Shown here one piece after another: positions 35,495 through 47,548 of a stretch of 64,000 nucleotides of DNA (positions are counted from its first letter, which is position 1; each line of letters starts with the position of its first letter). Origin of the DNA: Hymenopellis radicata (lineage: Eukaryota > Basidiomycota > Agaricomycetes > Agaricales > Physalacriaceae); NCBI GenBank assembly GCA_015501595.1, contig JADNRX010000132.1:62001-126000 (forward strand). The letters are read 5' to 3'. Under the pieces are notes generated by a model. It was not told where the DNA came from and ran no database searches. It saw only the letters and a program-made list of their open reading frames with translations. Position numbers and translations under genes: made by a program.

Positions 35495-36592
35495 TAACAT
35501 GTTTTCCTGTACGATGGCGAGAGTTCAATTATTGACTAAAATTCAAATGGGATGGTGTCGATGGCGGCTCCTATAGTGTCAGCACCATGGTTGGGACGTT
35601 GAGACGATTGTTGTCTGGCCAGGCCTATGGTGACATTGGTGACCAGTTTAAGACCATCATGGAGGTGTGTCAGACGCTCTCTCAGTCCTACGTTGAAGTA
35701 TTCTGCTTACTAGGGCCGGTTACCGTTGGTGATATACGCGCACAACGCGGATATCATGGCGTCGATGATAGCTCTCAAAGCCGAGACGGAGGAGCATACT
35801 CAGCCTCAGTACTGGAATCATCATGAAGATGATTTTTGTTGGTGTCCGTCGCGGTTGGGATCAATCCCCTCCCTTACGGCCCCTTCCAGAGCTTCGCACG
35901 AAACGCCCGATTTGATGCTGCCTGGGTAGGCCTGCTTTCCTTGAAGGTATCTGTGGTAGAAACTCATGTGATTGGTATACCTAGGCTGCGTTGGAGATGG
36001 ATGGGGAAATGTCGAGTGCGGACACGCTTCCGTCAATGTTGCTTCCTTGTTGGGGTTGGATGCGGGGGAGTTTGATTTGGTTGCGACGAACGGTCACCGG
36101 AACACTCTTGGAGTTTGAGAGTAAAGTTCTGGGCGTGACATGAAAAGATCCCACCACTCCGATGTTCACGATGATTGTGAAGGCTTGACGCGGCACGGTT
36201 TGTGGCTCTCATGTTGCTAAACGTGTCGGGCGTGAACTTCACTCTCCCTCTAGAACTGCCTTTAGGGACGAAGACACTGAAGTTTATTTGTGCAAGACTC
36301 AAGAGTGGGACGCTGTGCTCGGCCTCAACCTTCCTCATCACCACCCCGTCCTCGCCGTCTTGCTACTTACTGCAACTCAATGTTCGTCTTCCCCGGCCTC
36401 TTCAAGGGACGTCGCCTATGCATGATCTCAGCGCAAAACCTCGCCATGGAAGGTCGGACTGTATTAGTGGAGTTCTTGTAGTTCAGCTCTGGCGATGGGC
36501 CGAGTAGAAGGTGGAGAAGTAGGGATGTCTTCAGTGGACTATAGCCTTGAATGGGTTGGAGAACGCGTATAAACCGTGTGATATTCAATATC
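35495..36592. other. Intergenic stretch, nothing recognised
   Basis: About 1.1 kb between F-box C and the GH7 gene. Several short overlapping frames on both strands, none with a motif or consistent splice extension. Confidence 0.45.
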
Positions 36593-38081
36593 TTATAGAC
36601 ACTGGCTGTAAAACGGATTACTGTAGACACACTGGTATGGGTCTGCGCAAAGAATTGGTCCCTTGTAAAATTCACCCCCACTAGAGAAAACATCAGTTAC
36701 CTGATCCGATAGAGCGAGCGACATACCATTGCCCAAAGTGCACCTGAGAGAAAGTGCTGTTGATATCGCCAACTCGGATATTCGAGAAAGTGACGGAGGA
36801 CGCCGGATCTGATGTTACATTCGCAGCGGTGCACGGTCCACGGAGGGTCCCAGGCTGAGATGCATCCCCTGCTAAACCATCCAACCAAGTCATACCGCCG
36901 CTAAGATCATCCCAGAGACTGACCACGAGTACTGCTCCTCGTGCAAGGGATTGACCCATCTGTGCAAGCCCACCATGTACGTTGAAAGCGGTAGAATCGC
37001 CGAGAACGTCCATTTTAGCGGTGCAGTAATCTGAAGTGATCGAGTTGACGTCGGGAAGACCGGCGAGCGTTACCATAGAGTTTGGAATCACTTTGCCGTC
37101 TTGGACGTAGAACCTCCGGATGGAGGAGAGCGTTCCAGAGGCGTGGTTGTTGTCGGTGATGAACTGGGTAACGACGGTCATGAGTTTGGTGGAGTCAACG
37201 ATGTCGCCTGGGCCATAGAATGCCTGGTTGCCCACGCGGAAAGGATTGAATTCACATCCCGAAGGATCGCAGAGATTGCTACATCCCGTGCCAGTGCAGA
37301 TGAACTCTCCGGTAACGTTGCAAGGATGAGGTGTCAGCTGGGTGGAGAGACTGTTGGCTTCCCACAAATCCATCTCATTGCAGCATGAGCCCAACGTGCC
37401 GTTGACGTTGGTCTGGAAATGATGAGCATAACTGGAGAGCAAGCGCTGCTGACACGCACCGTCCCATTTACAAAGTTTATACCGGTCGGGCATTGAGAAT
37501 CGCAGTATCCTGTACCATACGCAGCACCGGCTGCGTTCGTAGCCGAAACACCGCCGTCGGGTGGCATTTCTGAAAAGTACAGGGCGCCATTGTATGCACA
37601 GGGTACATTGGATACGTTGACATCGAAGGTGAATTCTTGGTTCATGACATGGAAGTTGACATAGTTGTCGGTATCATCCAGGAGGTATACACGCGCTCCA
37701 CCGTTACCGAAGAGGAGGTTGAGAGCGCTGCCGTTTGTCGTCACGCCGTAGGTCCCGGCGTAATCTGCACCGTCGAGGGCACAGGTTTCCCCACATGTGT
37801 CCGCATCGGGACAGATGGTCCTGTTGAATCCGGCTGGGTTGCAAGTCTGTCCGCTAAGCAAAAGTCAGTAGAGTATATGGTATGAGAGAGGATACTGACC
37901 TAGCCGTATGCAACCAGCGGTAGTTTGCATCAAGAGTGACGCTTCCTTTGTGCGTAGTACATCCAGCAAACGTCGAACATGTTTGGTAGGTGATGGGTGG
38001 ATGGACCTCTGGCGTGAAGACGCCGATCTGCTGAGCTACAGCAAGAGAAGCTAGCAAGGAGCTGGTAAGGATGGACAGCAT
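36593..38081 (-). CDS. GH7 cellulase with a C-terminal CBM1 and no linker
   Basis: Secreted beta-1,4-glucan hydrolase. From ATG 38081: signal peptide [18 protein letters not shown], then [63 protein letters not shown] and the catalytic [12 protein letters not shown] (nucleophile and acid/base Glu around EMDLWE). The segment between YCDSQCP and CCNEMD is short compared with cellobiohydrolases, suggesting fewer tunnel loops, i.e. endoglucanase-like. After [14 protein letters not shown] an intron starting gtatgt and ending ctctag (about 36666-36713) joins directly to [12 protein letters not shown] and NPFYSQCL, stop at 36593-36595: a CBM1 with its four Cys. No Ser/Thr/Pro linker is present. Intron-retained translation would instead stop at ARSIGSGN. 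Confidence 0.92.
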
Positions 38082-39753
38082 GGTGGTGGACTACGACGTT
38101 GCTGGACAGCGAAGCTTTTTGTACGTTGTGCGCGAATGGAAATCTCGGAACCATCGGTTATACATCGGTAGAGCAGCAGAATAGGCAATTGTTCCGGGGG
38201 ACATTTCCGAGACATTTCCATCCAAGATTTATGTTTTGGGCAAAGAACAAAAGTATGAGTATGAGTGAGTTGTGCCGAACCTGTCGCCCCCGGAGATATC
38301 CCGCAACTCGACCGTCGAGTCACGTGCTGGAGCGTTGATCTCAAATTGAAACCAGACGCAAAAGTACTTCCCAACCTTGTCGACATCCGACTACGATCTA
38401 GGTCGACTCTGGACGGAATCGAGTTCCTGTGTTTCCAGTACTTGGGGCGCATTACAGATATCGGCCAACGCTCGTCTATTTGGGTGTGGTGAGAGCTCAT
38501 GGAATGCCCGAAGTTTGCGCTATAAGTTCTAACTTCTCCCCACCTGACACACACTCACTGGTACTGACCGTTCTGTCCCCATCTCCCGTACGCGTCATCG
38601 CTTAGATTGGCTGTGGATCCTAACTTGCGACCCTCCTCTGCTGCTGTTGATTTCGGCTTTCTCCGTCGCGCTAAAGGCGTTTGGCTCATCTGGAGCGTTC
38701 CTCTCTGTGCCGGACAAGCTGGCGGGAAGGCTTTATGGAATGAGATCTATGTGTTGGTTTGGGCTCCTCTAATACTCCTACTTACCGTGCGTCTTCAGGA
38801 GGAGACCGGTGATGGGGCTTGTGCTGAAGAAGAAGCCCTGAGGACGAGGATTAGCTTTGCGCAGCTGCCGATGCATTCTAGGTTTTCCGCAACACCGGCG
38901 ATTCTTCTCAGAGCCAATCTAGTGCAGCGTGCATGGAAGCCCAGCGAGTGCCGCGATGCGCGGGTGATTCGGGCGTATAGTACAACAGATACCCCTGTTG
39001 TTGGATATTGAAGGTCTGTCATTCGGGAGTGCTAAAAATGCTAGGAAGATGATTAAGAAAGATGGATGTCTGAAAGTGTCACTGGCTGCTTAACCGCCTC
39101 TAAACTTAGCCCTGCCTCATCGCCTTGGCCTAGCAGACGCTACGACTCGGTCAACAAGTGTTAAATAACTGAAGATAGGTTTCTATGTACTTATATGCTT
39201 CATTGGGTTCCATCAGCCTGTTTTCGTGACGACCTGTGCACTGCACGATTGCTCCAAGTTCCAATCTGTCATTGCCACTATCCGAAACACGGGCGGTTGT
39301 ACGTCGTATTTGCGATCTATTTCCCAGCTTCATAAATTCGTGCTTTCAGATGGTACAATGCCCAGACATGCTGTGCGTCCGGCATGGAAACATGGCGGCC
39401 TTCGCGTCTATCTTGTGAGATGTTTGCTGCGGCATCTGCGGTATCCGAGTTGTTATCAACACCGGTGCATGAGAGATTCCTCGATATATAATCGCTCCAT
39501 GTTAAGAGCTCTCTCCCCTTGCAGACTATCACAGTCCAGGTCATCGTTGCCACCGCGGCTCCTCACCTCAGCTCGCTTCATTCAAAACTGCCGTGACTGA
39601 TAGCTTGCTGACATGATGATGATGATCTCCTTGGCAGCGGAAGAGGATAGACCAAACTTTATTCGGCAAAACCCGATATCATATTCGTCCGCACCACCGA
39701 TTTCGAAACGGTGTGAGCATGCATGGCGCTTCCTATTCTTCACGCCGACCTTC
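38082..39753. other. Long divergent intergenic region between GH7 and carboxypeptidase genes
   Basis: 1.67 kb separating two secreted-hydrolase starts. One frame (38607-39011, plus) is open for 134 codons but lacks an early ATG and any motif. Probably holds the regulatory regions of both enzymes. Confidence 0.45.
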
Positions 39754-41594
39754 ATGGGCGCCATCGCTCTGTCCTTTCTTTTTCTTCCTCTTCTTTTGCA
39801 GTCCACCCTCGCCCAGTCTGTTGTCTACACAAAAGACTCTGGCATCTGTGAAACGACGCCTGGTGTCGCGACTTACTCTGGATATATTAATCTCGACGAC
39901 AACAGCGACGATGCATTCTGGTTCTGGTTCTTTGAGGCGCGCAGCGATCCCGACGATAAACCCTTGACTATTTGGCTTAACGGCGGGCCCGGCTGCTCGT
40001 CCATGATAGGCCTGTTCCAAGGTGGGCATCCCGGTCAATGCTTTTCGAACGCGCCTAACAGGCGCAGAGCACGGACCATGCACAGTCAACGAGGACGAGA
40101 AGACGACCACGTATAACCCATACAGCTGGAACAATTACACCAATAGTGAGCACGCTGCGTATCACCGCTAATCTCCCGTTAGTAATTGATACACGCAGTG
40201 CTTTACATCGATCAACCGTTCGGTGCTGGCTTTTCGACGGGGCGAAAGATTAACAACACGGACCAGGCAGCCAAGTACCTTTGGAATGGTCTCCAAGTCT
40301 GGTTTGCCAATGACACTTTCAGCAAATACACGGACAACGAGTATGTTTGCACCATTATTTTTTCCGGCGTTGGCTGATTCAATCAGGTTCATCTTGGCGA
40401 CCGAATCTTACGGTGCTCGCTTTGGACCGGTGTTTACCCAGTACTTCCATTCACAGAATGACAAGATTGATAGTGGCGACGTTGACGGAGAGAAGATTGT
40501 TGTATCTAAGCTGATCATCAACAAGTACGTCTCTGTTCCCGCGAGAATAAAGCGCCATTGACTCGCGGCTGCTTCTAGTGGGAAACACGATCCCATCATT
40601 CAAATGAACTCGTCCATCGCGTTCGCGCGTGATGCACCCGGATACGGGGCCCTTATCTCTAACACAACTCTCCTTGATGACCTACAAATCGTATTCAACA
40701 AGGAGTGTGAACCCGCACTCCGCGATTGCTACGACGACGGCAAGGACTCCACATGCCAAGACGCCATCATGCTCTGCACGCACAAAATCTCGGTGCCCAC
40801 GTTCGGTAATCGGAACCCGGACGACCTCCGCCGCATGGACTCATCCGCTGGTGATGCCGAAGAGGAGAATGGTGATGATTACAGTGCCACGTTTCCCCCG
40901 ACGTATTACGCCTCGTTTATCCGGCGCGCTGGGATTAAGAAGGCTATCGGAGCAAAAGGCCAGTCTTTCGATCAGTGCGACTCGAGCATAAAGTTTCGCT
41001 TCTCGGGCGAGGGCGAGACGGGACGCTCGTTCCTCTCGAACCTGGCGCAGCTCGCGGATGATAAGGAAGTGGATATATTGATTTGGGCCGGGGATAGTGA
41101 CATGAAGTAGCAATTTCATAAAAGCCTCGTTTTTCAACTAGTGCTAAGCCTTTTTTGCAGAGCGAATTGGTTAGGTGTTCATGATTGTGTCGCGCAGATG
41201 CCGTGGTGGGGAAATGAGACTTTTGCGAATATGGATTTCACGAACCTTACTTTGGATGGCGATGTGGTGGGAACGTACAAGGTCGTTCCCGACGGCGGCG
41301 TGAAATTTGTGTAAGTTTGGGTGTCAACAATCTTCGCAATGTCTGACCTTCTATAGTCGCGTCTTTGAAGCTGGCCACACCATGCCTGCTTATCAGCCTA
41401 AAACAGCGCAGACAGTTTTCGCGCGTTTCATCAACAATGAAAATATTGGCAGTGCCGTGTCGGATAGTTCCACGGCTGGCGGTGATGACAGCGATGGCAG
41501 CATAGCCATTTCGAGTACCTCGATATCGCTATGGTCGACACTATCCCTGCTATTAGGTGTTTATTTGGCTTCAAGAACTTTCTCCTCATCATGA
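39754..41594 (+). CDS. Secreted serine carboxypeptidase, family S10, possibly GPI-anchored
   Basis: Removes C-terminal residues from peptides at acid pH. The ATG at 39754 gives a textbook signal peptide ([20 protein letters not shown]); an in-frame ATG cluster at 39613 would add a hydrophilic leader and is less likely. Then [20 protein letters not shown], the oxyanion motif [26 protein letters not shown], catalytic Ser in [11 protein letters not shown], catalytic Asp in [14 protein letters not shown] and catalytic His in [11 protein letters not shown]. Seven or so introns keep phase. The C-terminus is Ser/Gly/Asp-rich followed by a hydrophobic tail ([19 protein letters not shown]), as in GPI-anchored proteins. 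Convergent with the serine hydrolase next door (269 bp). Confidence 0.93.
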
Positions 41595-41863
41595 CTTAGG
41601 TATATACCCTTACATACAGTTGTTATTGATCTACATAGACACTGATAGATTGTAGCACGTACAAGTACATTGACACTCATTACACACAGCATGTAGACTC
41701 TATTATATAGTATACTATTCCTGAAGAACCCATTGTCACAATTGTGAAGATCACAGGAAGGTGGTGCTTTCAAAAAGTCTCCTGCGAATGAGGAAGAAGA
41801 ATCCAAGTCGCAAGACGGCATGTCGAAAAACGTCCAGTTTAATTAAAGAATGACTATCAAGTA

Positions 41864-44001
41864 CTAAATACCACTAAATGTAAAAAAACTATACACTTTA
41901 AGCACTCTTCGCAAACCAAACTTCGCTCGAGGCTTCAACGGAGTCCCTGCAGTGGGCTCAGCAGCAGCGCCCCAGAACCCACCTCGTATCCCAAACCCAA
42001 CGTTACCGCTCTCGTCAACAGCAAACTCAGCAGTGTAACTGCCCCGACCGCTGCCCCAGAATTCGCCAGTTCGTTGACCACTGGTCGGATCCAAGACGGG
42101 CTAGACAGTTTTTGTCGTCAACATGCATCGTTCATGACAGTTCGCGATCACTTACCCGCTTATCCAACAAGGTGAGATTCCAGGTGTCCCCGTCAAAGTG
42201 GCGCATAAAAACGTGAGAGGCCCAGAGCTTGTTCCATTGAGCAACGAGGGTCGGGCGTGCACCGCCAGCGTTGGGAAGACCAGCGAGAAGGTCTTGGCAT
42301 GAGGAGGAATCGGAGACGTAACAAAACTCGACGTCGCCATAGGCGCCATTGCTGTATGTTCCAGCGAGGTCCGCGTAAGCTACGCTCGGAGCGACGGGGC
42401 TGCTAGGCGGGGGTGTGACTGCAAGCGACGCAGCGTATTTTGCTTTTATCGTCTGCTGGTACCTACGATCCGAGATCCATGAGGCACTCATTGAAGGAAA
42501 GTGGAAGAAACAACTTACAAGGTGTTCCAGTCAGTGGGATTCAATCCGAGGAGGCTATCCAAGATGCGGTACTTGATGACCTGAATGAAGTACGGGCCGT
42601 AGGTATCGTCGTTGGTGAGGACTGCGACAGCAAGATTGGCGGAAGGGACGCGTATCATGGCCGAGTGGAAGCCAGTCACGTCGCCTTCGTGCCCGACAGT
42701 GACTGGTGGACGTCAGTAAGCCGTTACACAAGTCGTTCAGAGAAAACAGCACGTACGATAGCCTCCATAAGTGCCAATTTCTTGACCGGCACCGTATAAG
42801 AGAGGAGTACTATGAACGCGTCTGAGTAACGGCACAATGTGAGATGACCGAAAAACGTACTCTGTCCCTGGAACGACCGAGACACCAGTCGACGTCAATT
42901 TCAGCACTTCAGACGGAATGACTTGTTCTCCAGTCTTCGGGTTGGCTCCCTGGAGGAGTAGCGTCTGAAGCCAGACGGCGACATCATTCGCGTGCATGAT
43001 GATGCCACCCGCACCGGACATCGCTGACGACAGAATGAGCGGCTAACCGTATCATTAAAGAAGAGGCACATACCATTCCCGTCTTCCGTTACGTTTTTGG
43101 ACCAATATTCCAGAGCCCTTGGTGTACCCATAGCAAACAAGTTTTCAGTGAGATTGGCTCCGTCCCTGCCAAATCCTTGAGCCAGGACATGTCCCTGAGC
43201 AGCGACCATGGGCGAGTAGGTCGCACTCAGTCCAAGAGGCTCAAAGATATTCTGCTTGACATATCGCGCAAAGGGGATTTTCGAAGGAAGGAGAGCGGTT
43301 GGGAGATGGGACATGATCGCATACATGATGTTACTGTATTGGAACTGGTCCCGGAATCCGAGCGAGGGCTTCAGATACTGAACTCTGCTCAGCTGCAAAA
43401 TGTGCCAAGTGAATACGGCAGTCAAAGTGCAGATGGGGAAGCGACGTACGAGGTCGTCGACGGTGTCATCGAGAGAGTACATGTTATCGTGGCGCGGAAC
43501 CCCGGTGCGGTGACTGAATAAATCTATCATCGTGCTCTCTTCCGTAGCGAAGGCGTCCATGAGCTCCCATGAGCCAGGAAATATGGAAGACATTTTGGTT
43601 GAAGTCGTGAGCCGAGGCTCAAGCGATTCGTTCGAAAGTAAAAGTCCGGTAGAAATAGCATTAAATTGCTGTGATGATACTCTGCTGTCAGTTTGGAGCG
43701 TTCAGAAGACAGAGTAGATGACAGTACCTTTGAGTTGGAGCCGATGCAGAACATGGTGTCGGAATCGATGAGCGTACCATCCGATGTCGCATTACCGTAC
43801 CCCTTCGTATCGACGGTCCAGCTGCCATCCTCGTTCATGAGGACAGCCGCAATGGCGACACCACCGGGGGTGCCCCACTCCGTAAGAACAGATTGAATAA
43901 AGTCGTCCGATGTCCGATGTGAGAAGAGAACTATCGTCGCGCTTCAAAGTCGCAGAGACGATGCTCGAGAAGAATAAGAGAGAAAAGGCGAAACGGAGCA
44001 T
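41864..44001 (-). CDS. Secreted beta-lactamase/transpeptidase-like serine hydrolase (apparent frameshift near N-terminus)
   Basis: Class C beta-lactamase-fold hydrolase (LACTB/esterase type). ATG at 44001 with signal peptide MLRFAFSLLFFSSIVSA. Motifs in order: FCIGSNSK (SxxK, nucleophile Ser), QYSNIMY (YxN), VGHEGDVTGF (HxG in place of KTG). Intervening exons NAISTGLLL, IDLFSHRTGVPRHD, MSGAGGIIMHANDVAVWLQT and a C-terminal lipocalin-like part (YADLAGTYSNGAYGDVEFCY) end at 41864. Around 43905-43918 the 7-bp unit GTCCGAT occurs twice in tandem; with a single unit the frame runs SDDFIQSVLTEWGTPGG, with two it breaks. Substrate unknown; may be an esterase or D-peptidase. Confidence 0.85.
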
Positions 44002-44874
44002 CGACGGAGAAGAATAATGAATCAACATGTCGACTAGCTGGTCATTTTATAGCTGAGCCTTGAGAGGATTGTGAAACACGACCGAAGCTGCGGCTAACCT
44101 GAAGCAACCCAAGCATACTTACCATCAACTGCGCGTATCGCTGGAGAGAAACTGGTTAGACATAGCATTGCAAAGGGGTTTCCCACTCGAACGCGCAAGA
44201 CTAAACGAATACTGAAGGTCTTGTTTTTGCTAGAGCCACTCCTCCAGGCTACACAAACCCCAAGAATTGACTGATATGCCATCCAACGAGGCGTGTACAA
44301 TCCATGGACCATTACCGTGTGTTGACAACTTCGCCCGTCATGCGCGAGACATGACAGATTTGCGATCAAAAACCATCAGGCCTGCGAGGAACGTACCAGT
44401 TTCCGTTTTTGCTATGCCTCCTTCAGCATCATTCCCGTATTTCCGTAGACGAGGTGCCCTTTGAAAACCAAGGTGCCCCTCTGCCGAGAGAGAAGCCGAA
44501 GGAGTTTGAAGGAGGTAGATCTGTACCACCACTCTTCGGAGAATCTTGGTCTGGGAAGATCTGGGAGCAATATGAGGTCTCAGATGTTCACTTATGGCAG
44601 GATAACGTATGAGACGTACTGCAATCGTACATTACGTACGTGACCACCTTCTCATTATTAATCGAGCTCTCGTCTCGCCTTCTAGCCAGTCAGTTTGATA
44701 CAAGGCAAATAAAAAAGAGCGTTGTGATTGCAAGAGGAAGATAAATACCTATGTGCTACACTATTAAATATATGTCCTACAACAGTTGGCGTGACGAATG
44801 AGAGTGGTTGAAACTTGAGAACAACAAATGAAGATGAAAAGAAAGAAAAGGACTCTACTACATGGGCGGCACGC
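44002..44874. other. Intergenic stretch, nothing recognised
   Basis: About 870 bp with only short frames. Includes the serine-hydrolase promoter and the 3' flank of the following orphan gene. Confidence 0.45.
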
Positions 44875-45603
44875 TCATGCCTCCATCATGATGATCGTCT
44901 TCTCAGCCTGCGTCGTCCAGCGCGTCTGCCGCACAGGGACACTAGTTGATGGCCCAGCGGCGGCGGATTTCTGGCTGGTCTGGGGACGCGGAGTTGGCTG
45001 GCGGGAAGCAGGTGCGGGTGTCGCAGTGGATTTCCTGGAAACTAGTTGGGGAGGAGCTCGTTTCGCTGGGGAAGCAGGAGGTGTAGTAGCCTTTCTGGGA
45101 CTGCGACGCCTCGGAGACTTGTCGACTTTCTGCTTCCAGATATCTTCGTATCCCTCGACTCCGAAGGCTGCTCCAGAATTAACGACAAAGCTCTCTTCTA
45201 CGGCGCCGGACGGCCTTTGGGACATAAAGACGAGGTCAGTATCCCATTGAATGGATGCAGGGCGAGCGGCTTCGCCGAATGGGCCGAACCCATGAGGATG
45301 ACCCATGTCTTTCCCCAGCGTTGTGAACTTGACAGGTGGGGGGGAGCGGTTGATGGCGCTCAGTGAGAGCTCTGAGTTGGTGACAAGCGCTGTGAGCTGG
45401 TAACCCCATAGTGGGACTTCTGGGTCTATGTTTAGTTCGCTGGGTGCTGGGAGCATACTGGGAGTCTGGGGGTGGTAGAAGGTGTCGTCGTGGTATGTGG
45501 GAGGCGCGGCGACGGAGGCCTCTAGGTCGGCGAGGAGATCGTCAATGCTTGGGGAGCCAGCGCGAGAGTAGGACGTTGGGGAGGAAGTTTTCGAGGCAGA
45601 CAT
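44875..45603 (-). CDS. Orphan protein with basic Ser/Pro-rich C-terminus
   Basis: Single-exon frame of 242 codons from ATG 45603 to TAG 44875. The N-terminal third is acidic (SIDDLLADLEASVAAPPTYH), the centre contains LWGYQLTALVTNSELSLSA, and the C-terminus is Lys/Arg/Pro/Ser-rich (KSPRRRSPRKATTPPASPAK), suggesting nuclear location or phosphorylation. No known domain recognised. A TATA-like TATAAAGG lies 110 bp upstream, supporting expression. Confidence 0.65.
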   Translation of the reverse strand: MSASKTSSPTSYSRAGSPSIDDLLADLEASVAAPPTYHDDTFYHPQTPSMLPAPSELNIDPEVPLWGYQLTALVTNSELSLSAINRSPPPVKFTTLGKDMGHPHGFGPFGEAARPASIQWDTDLVFMSQRPSGAVEESFVVNSGAAFGVEGYEDIWKQKVDKSPRRRSPRKATTPPASPAKRAPPQLVSRKSTATPAPASRQPTPRPQTSQKSAAAGPSTSVPVRQTRWTTQAEKTIIMMEA

Positions 45604-45712
45604 TATAAAGGTGAATGGAGAGCTCGTTAGAATGTGCAGAGAATAGCCTCAACCAGGAGGATTATCGTCGGGGGATGTGTTGCTTGCAGAAATGAACGCG
45701 TTGTCCGTCGCG

Positions 45713-45720
45713 CCTTTATA
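45713..45720 (-). promoter_or_regulatory. TATA-like box upstream of the 44875-45603 orphan gene
   Basis: TATAAAGG on the minus strand about 110 bp before the ATG, a plausible spacing for a fungal TATA promoter. Confidence 0.45.
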
Positions 45721-47472
45721 CTCTCGACCGTCGCCAGTACCATTCATGGCGGACAATGGTATGAGTGATCGTCCACAGGGTGAATAATGGCCGCCAGTCG
45801 AAAGAGGAAATTTGTTGGCTCGAGCCACAAGGGTTGTCCAGGTATTGCCTTTTAGGGACGACAAATACTCGTGGCCAAAGACCAGTGGTCATCGCGAAGA
45901 GGCGAGCAAATGTTGCCCAAGGCATGAAAGCACAGCATCGAGAGTGGTAAGATCCATGGAGAAGTCTTTCAGGGTGGACGACAAAAGGGAAGCCCCGGTA
46001 AGTAATGCCACCTGGTCAAGAGGGACAAAGTATATGTGGCGAAATAATAAGTATTCCCTGGACAGAATGAGCATGACAGCAGGGCCGAACGGATGTATAT
46101 TAGCCACAGTTATCCAGCGCGTAATCCGTTTCCAGCTTGTTTAACGGGTAAGCTAACAACTGTTCTGGGTCAGTCTCATGCCAAAACTAACAGCATATGA
46201 CAAACTGAGGTCAAAGTCTGAAGCATACGATGCTCATGCGTAGGTCAAAGGTAGTCCATGACGTAGAACACCCGTAACAGTTTAGGGTCTCGTTCTTACC
46301 GCCCATGACGGTGGAAGGAAAGAGGGAACATAGCACGTGATCGTTTTACTCCCTTTTCGCCATCATCTGGGTCGTCGGCGTACTCATTTTCTTCGCTATC
46401 CACGACGACGACGAGGCTATATCTTATGGAAGGATAGCGCCCCCAGCATTTGCCCATTACGTATTTTGGAAAAGCCTGTCCCTCCTGGAAAGCGCTAGTG
46501 GAAACGGAGGACGGTGTTACTGAATGGGTATCGCTGGGTTCAGACATCCCCACAAATAGCAGCACAGATTTCGCGCGGCTGTCCAAAGCGCACAGTTTAT
46601 TGGCATCGAACAGCATCTAGACTGTGATATAGGGGAGATAGCTTTTTAGGCGTCCTGGCGGTGGAGAATAACAACGCTGCGTATTTCATTTTCCATGCCT
46701 TCCTTGTTCAACTATGACTGCAGGTAACCTAGTCAAAGTTTAGAACCGAGCGCGACCAATTCGTTCCCTGTTTGCTAAGATGGATTCAACAATACACCCT
46801 TTTCAGACGTTCATGTATACATCTTCATGCTCGCTAAATCTGGGCACGGTCCCCCTATCCTCGCGACTCGGAAAGGCAAAGGCGCGGCTTTCGACAACCG
46901 TTATGTTCTGGCAGGCTGGCCCTTCATTGGTAAGCGCTACACGTTGTCCATGCGGTGTGAAAAAGGAACATCGAAAGACGACCGCGCCGAATGGTCGTAA
47001 ATTCACCGTAGGTGGCACTGAAACTGGTTCAACATGTTTGACAGCGACTGACCTCGATCGTTGACTTTCTCACGCGCTTACCTTCTCGCTCTACTCGTCA
47101 TGATGTCTTTCTTGGAAGGTTTCAGCGTGGTCTTTGGTTTCACCGGTGTTCAAACTGCACTGCTCTCGGACTTCCGGACATAAGGAATATATCTCCCTCA
47201 AGGATTGGCATTACACGACTGTCTCTTCCATCTTTGACAACTTTGATCTCTCGACTCACTGGTGTGTCGTTTAGAACGACGCGTCCGGGTCCCCGACACT
47301 AGCCTGCATCGAATCTTGGCATGAGATTTCTGTGCACATCAGCTAGGAGGTCGCCTCTCTCCACGACCATCTGAGTTCTTCCAGGAATTGGCCCCTCTTG
47401 AGGCAAGTTCGCGAGACGTGCTTCTCATCTAGTAAGTCGATCATGTCAAGACAGTTTCAGTGCTCTACTGCC
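45721..47472. other. Intergenic stretch with one weak minus-strand frame
   Basis: A 106-codon minus-strand frame at 46296-46616 (MSEPSDTHSVTPSSVSTSAF, acidic DSEENEYADDPDD) has no recognised domain and no clear promoter; it may be spurious. Nothing else supported in about 1.75 kb. Confidence 0.3.
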
Positions 47473-47479
47473 TATATAA
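47473..47479 (+). promoter_or_regulatory. TATA box of the AT-hook-like gene
   Basis: TATATAA located 70 bp upstream of the ATG at 47549, in a pyrimidine-rich promoter context. Confidence 0.5.
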
Positions 47480-47548
47480 CCCCTTCCAAATGCTACTCTT
47501 ATATTCAACACAATCTACTATCACAACGTCCGCATCACACATACTACC

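Noticed and set aside
38607..39011. 134-codon plus-strand frame upstream of GH7
   Set aside because: It has no ATG near its beginning, no domain and no splice-joined extension; composition alone can explain it.
39613..39753. In-frame upstream ATG cluster as start of the S10 carboxypeptidase
   Set aside because: It would place a hydrophilic leader of 47 residues before an otherwise perfect signal peptide; the ATG at 39754 is preferred.
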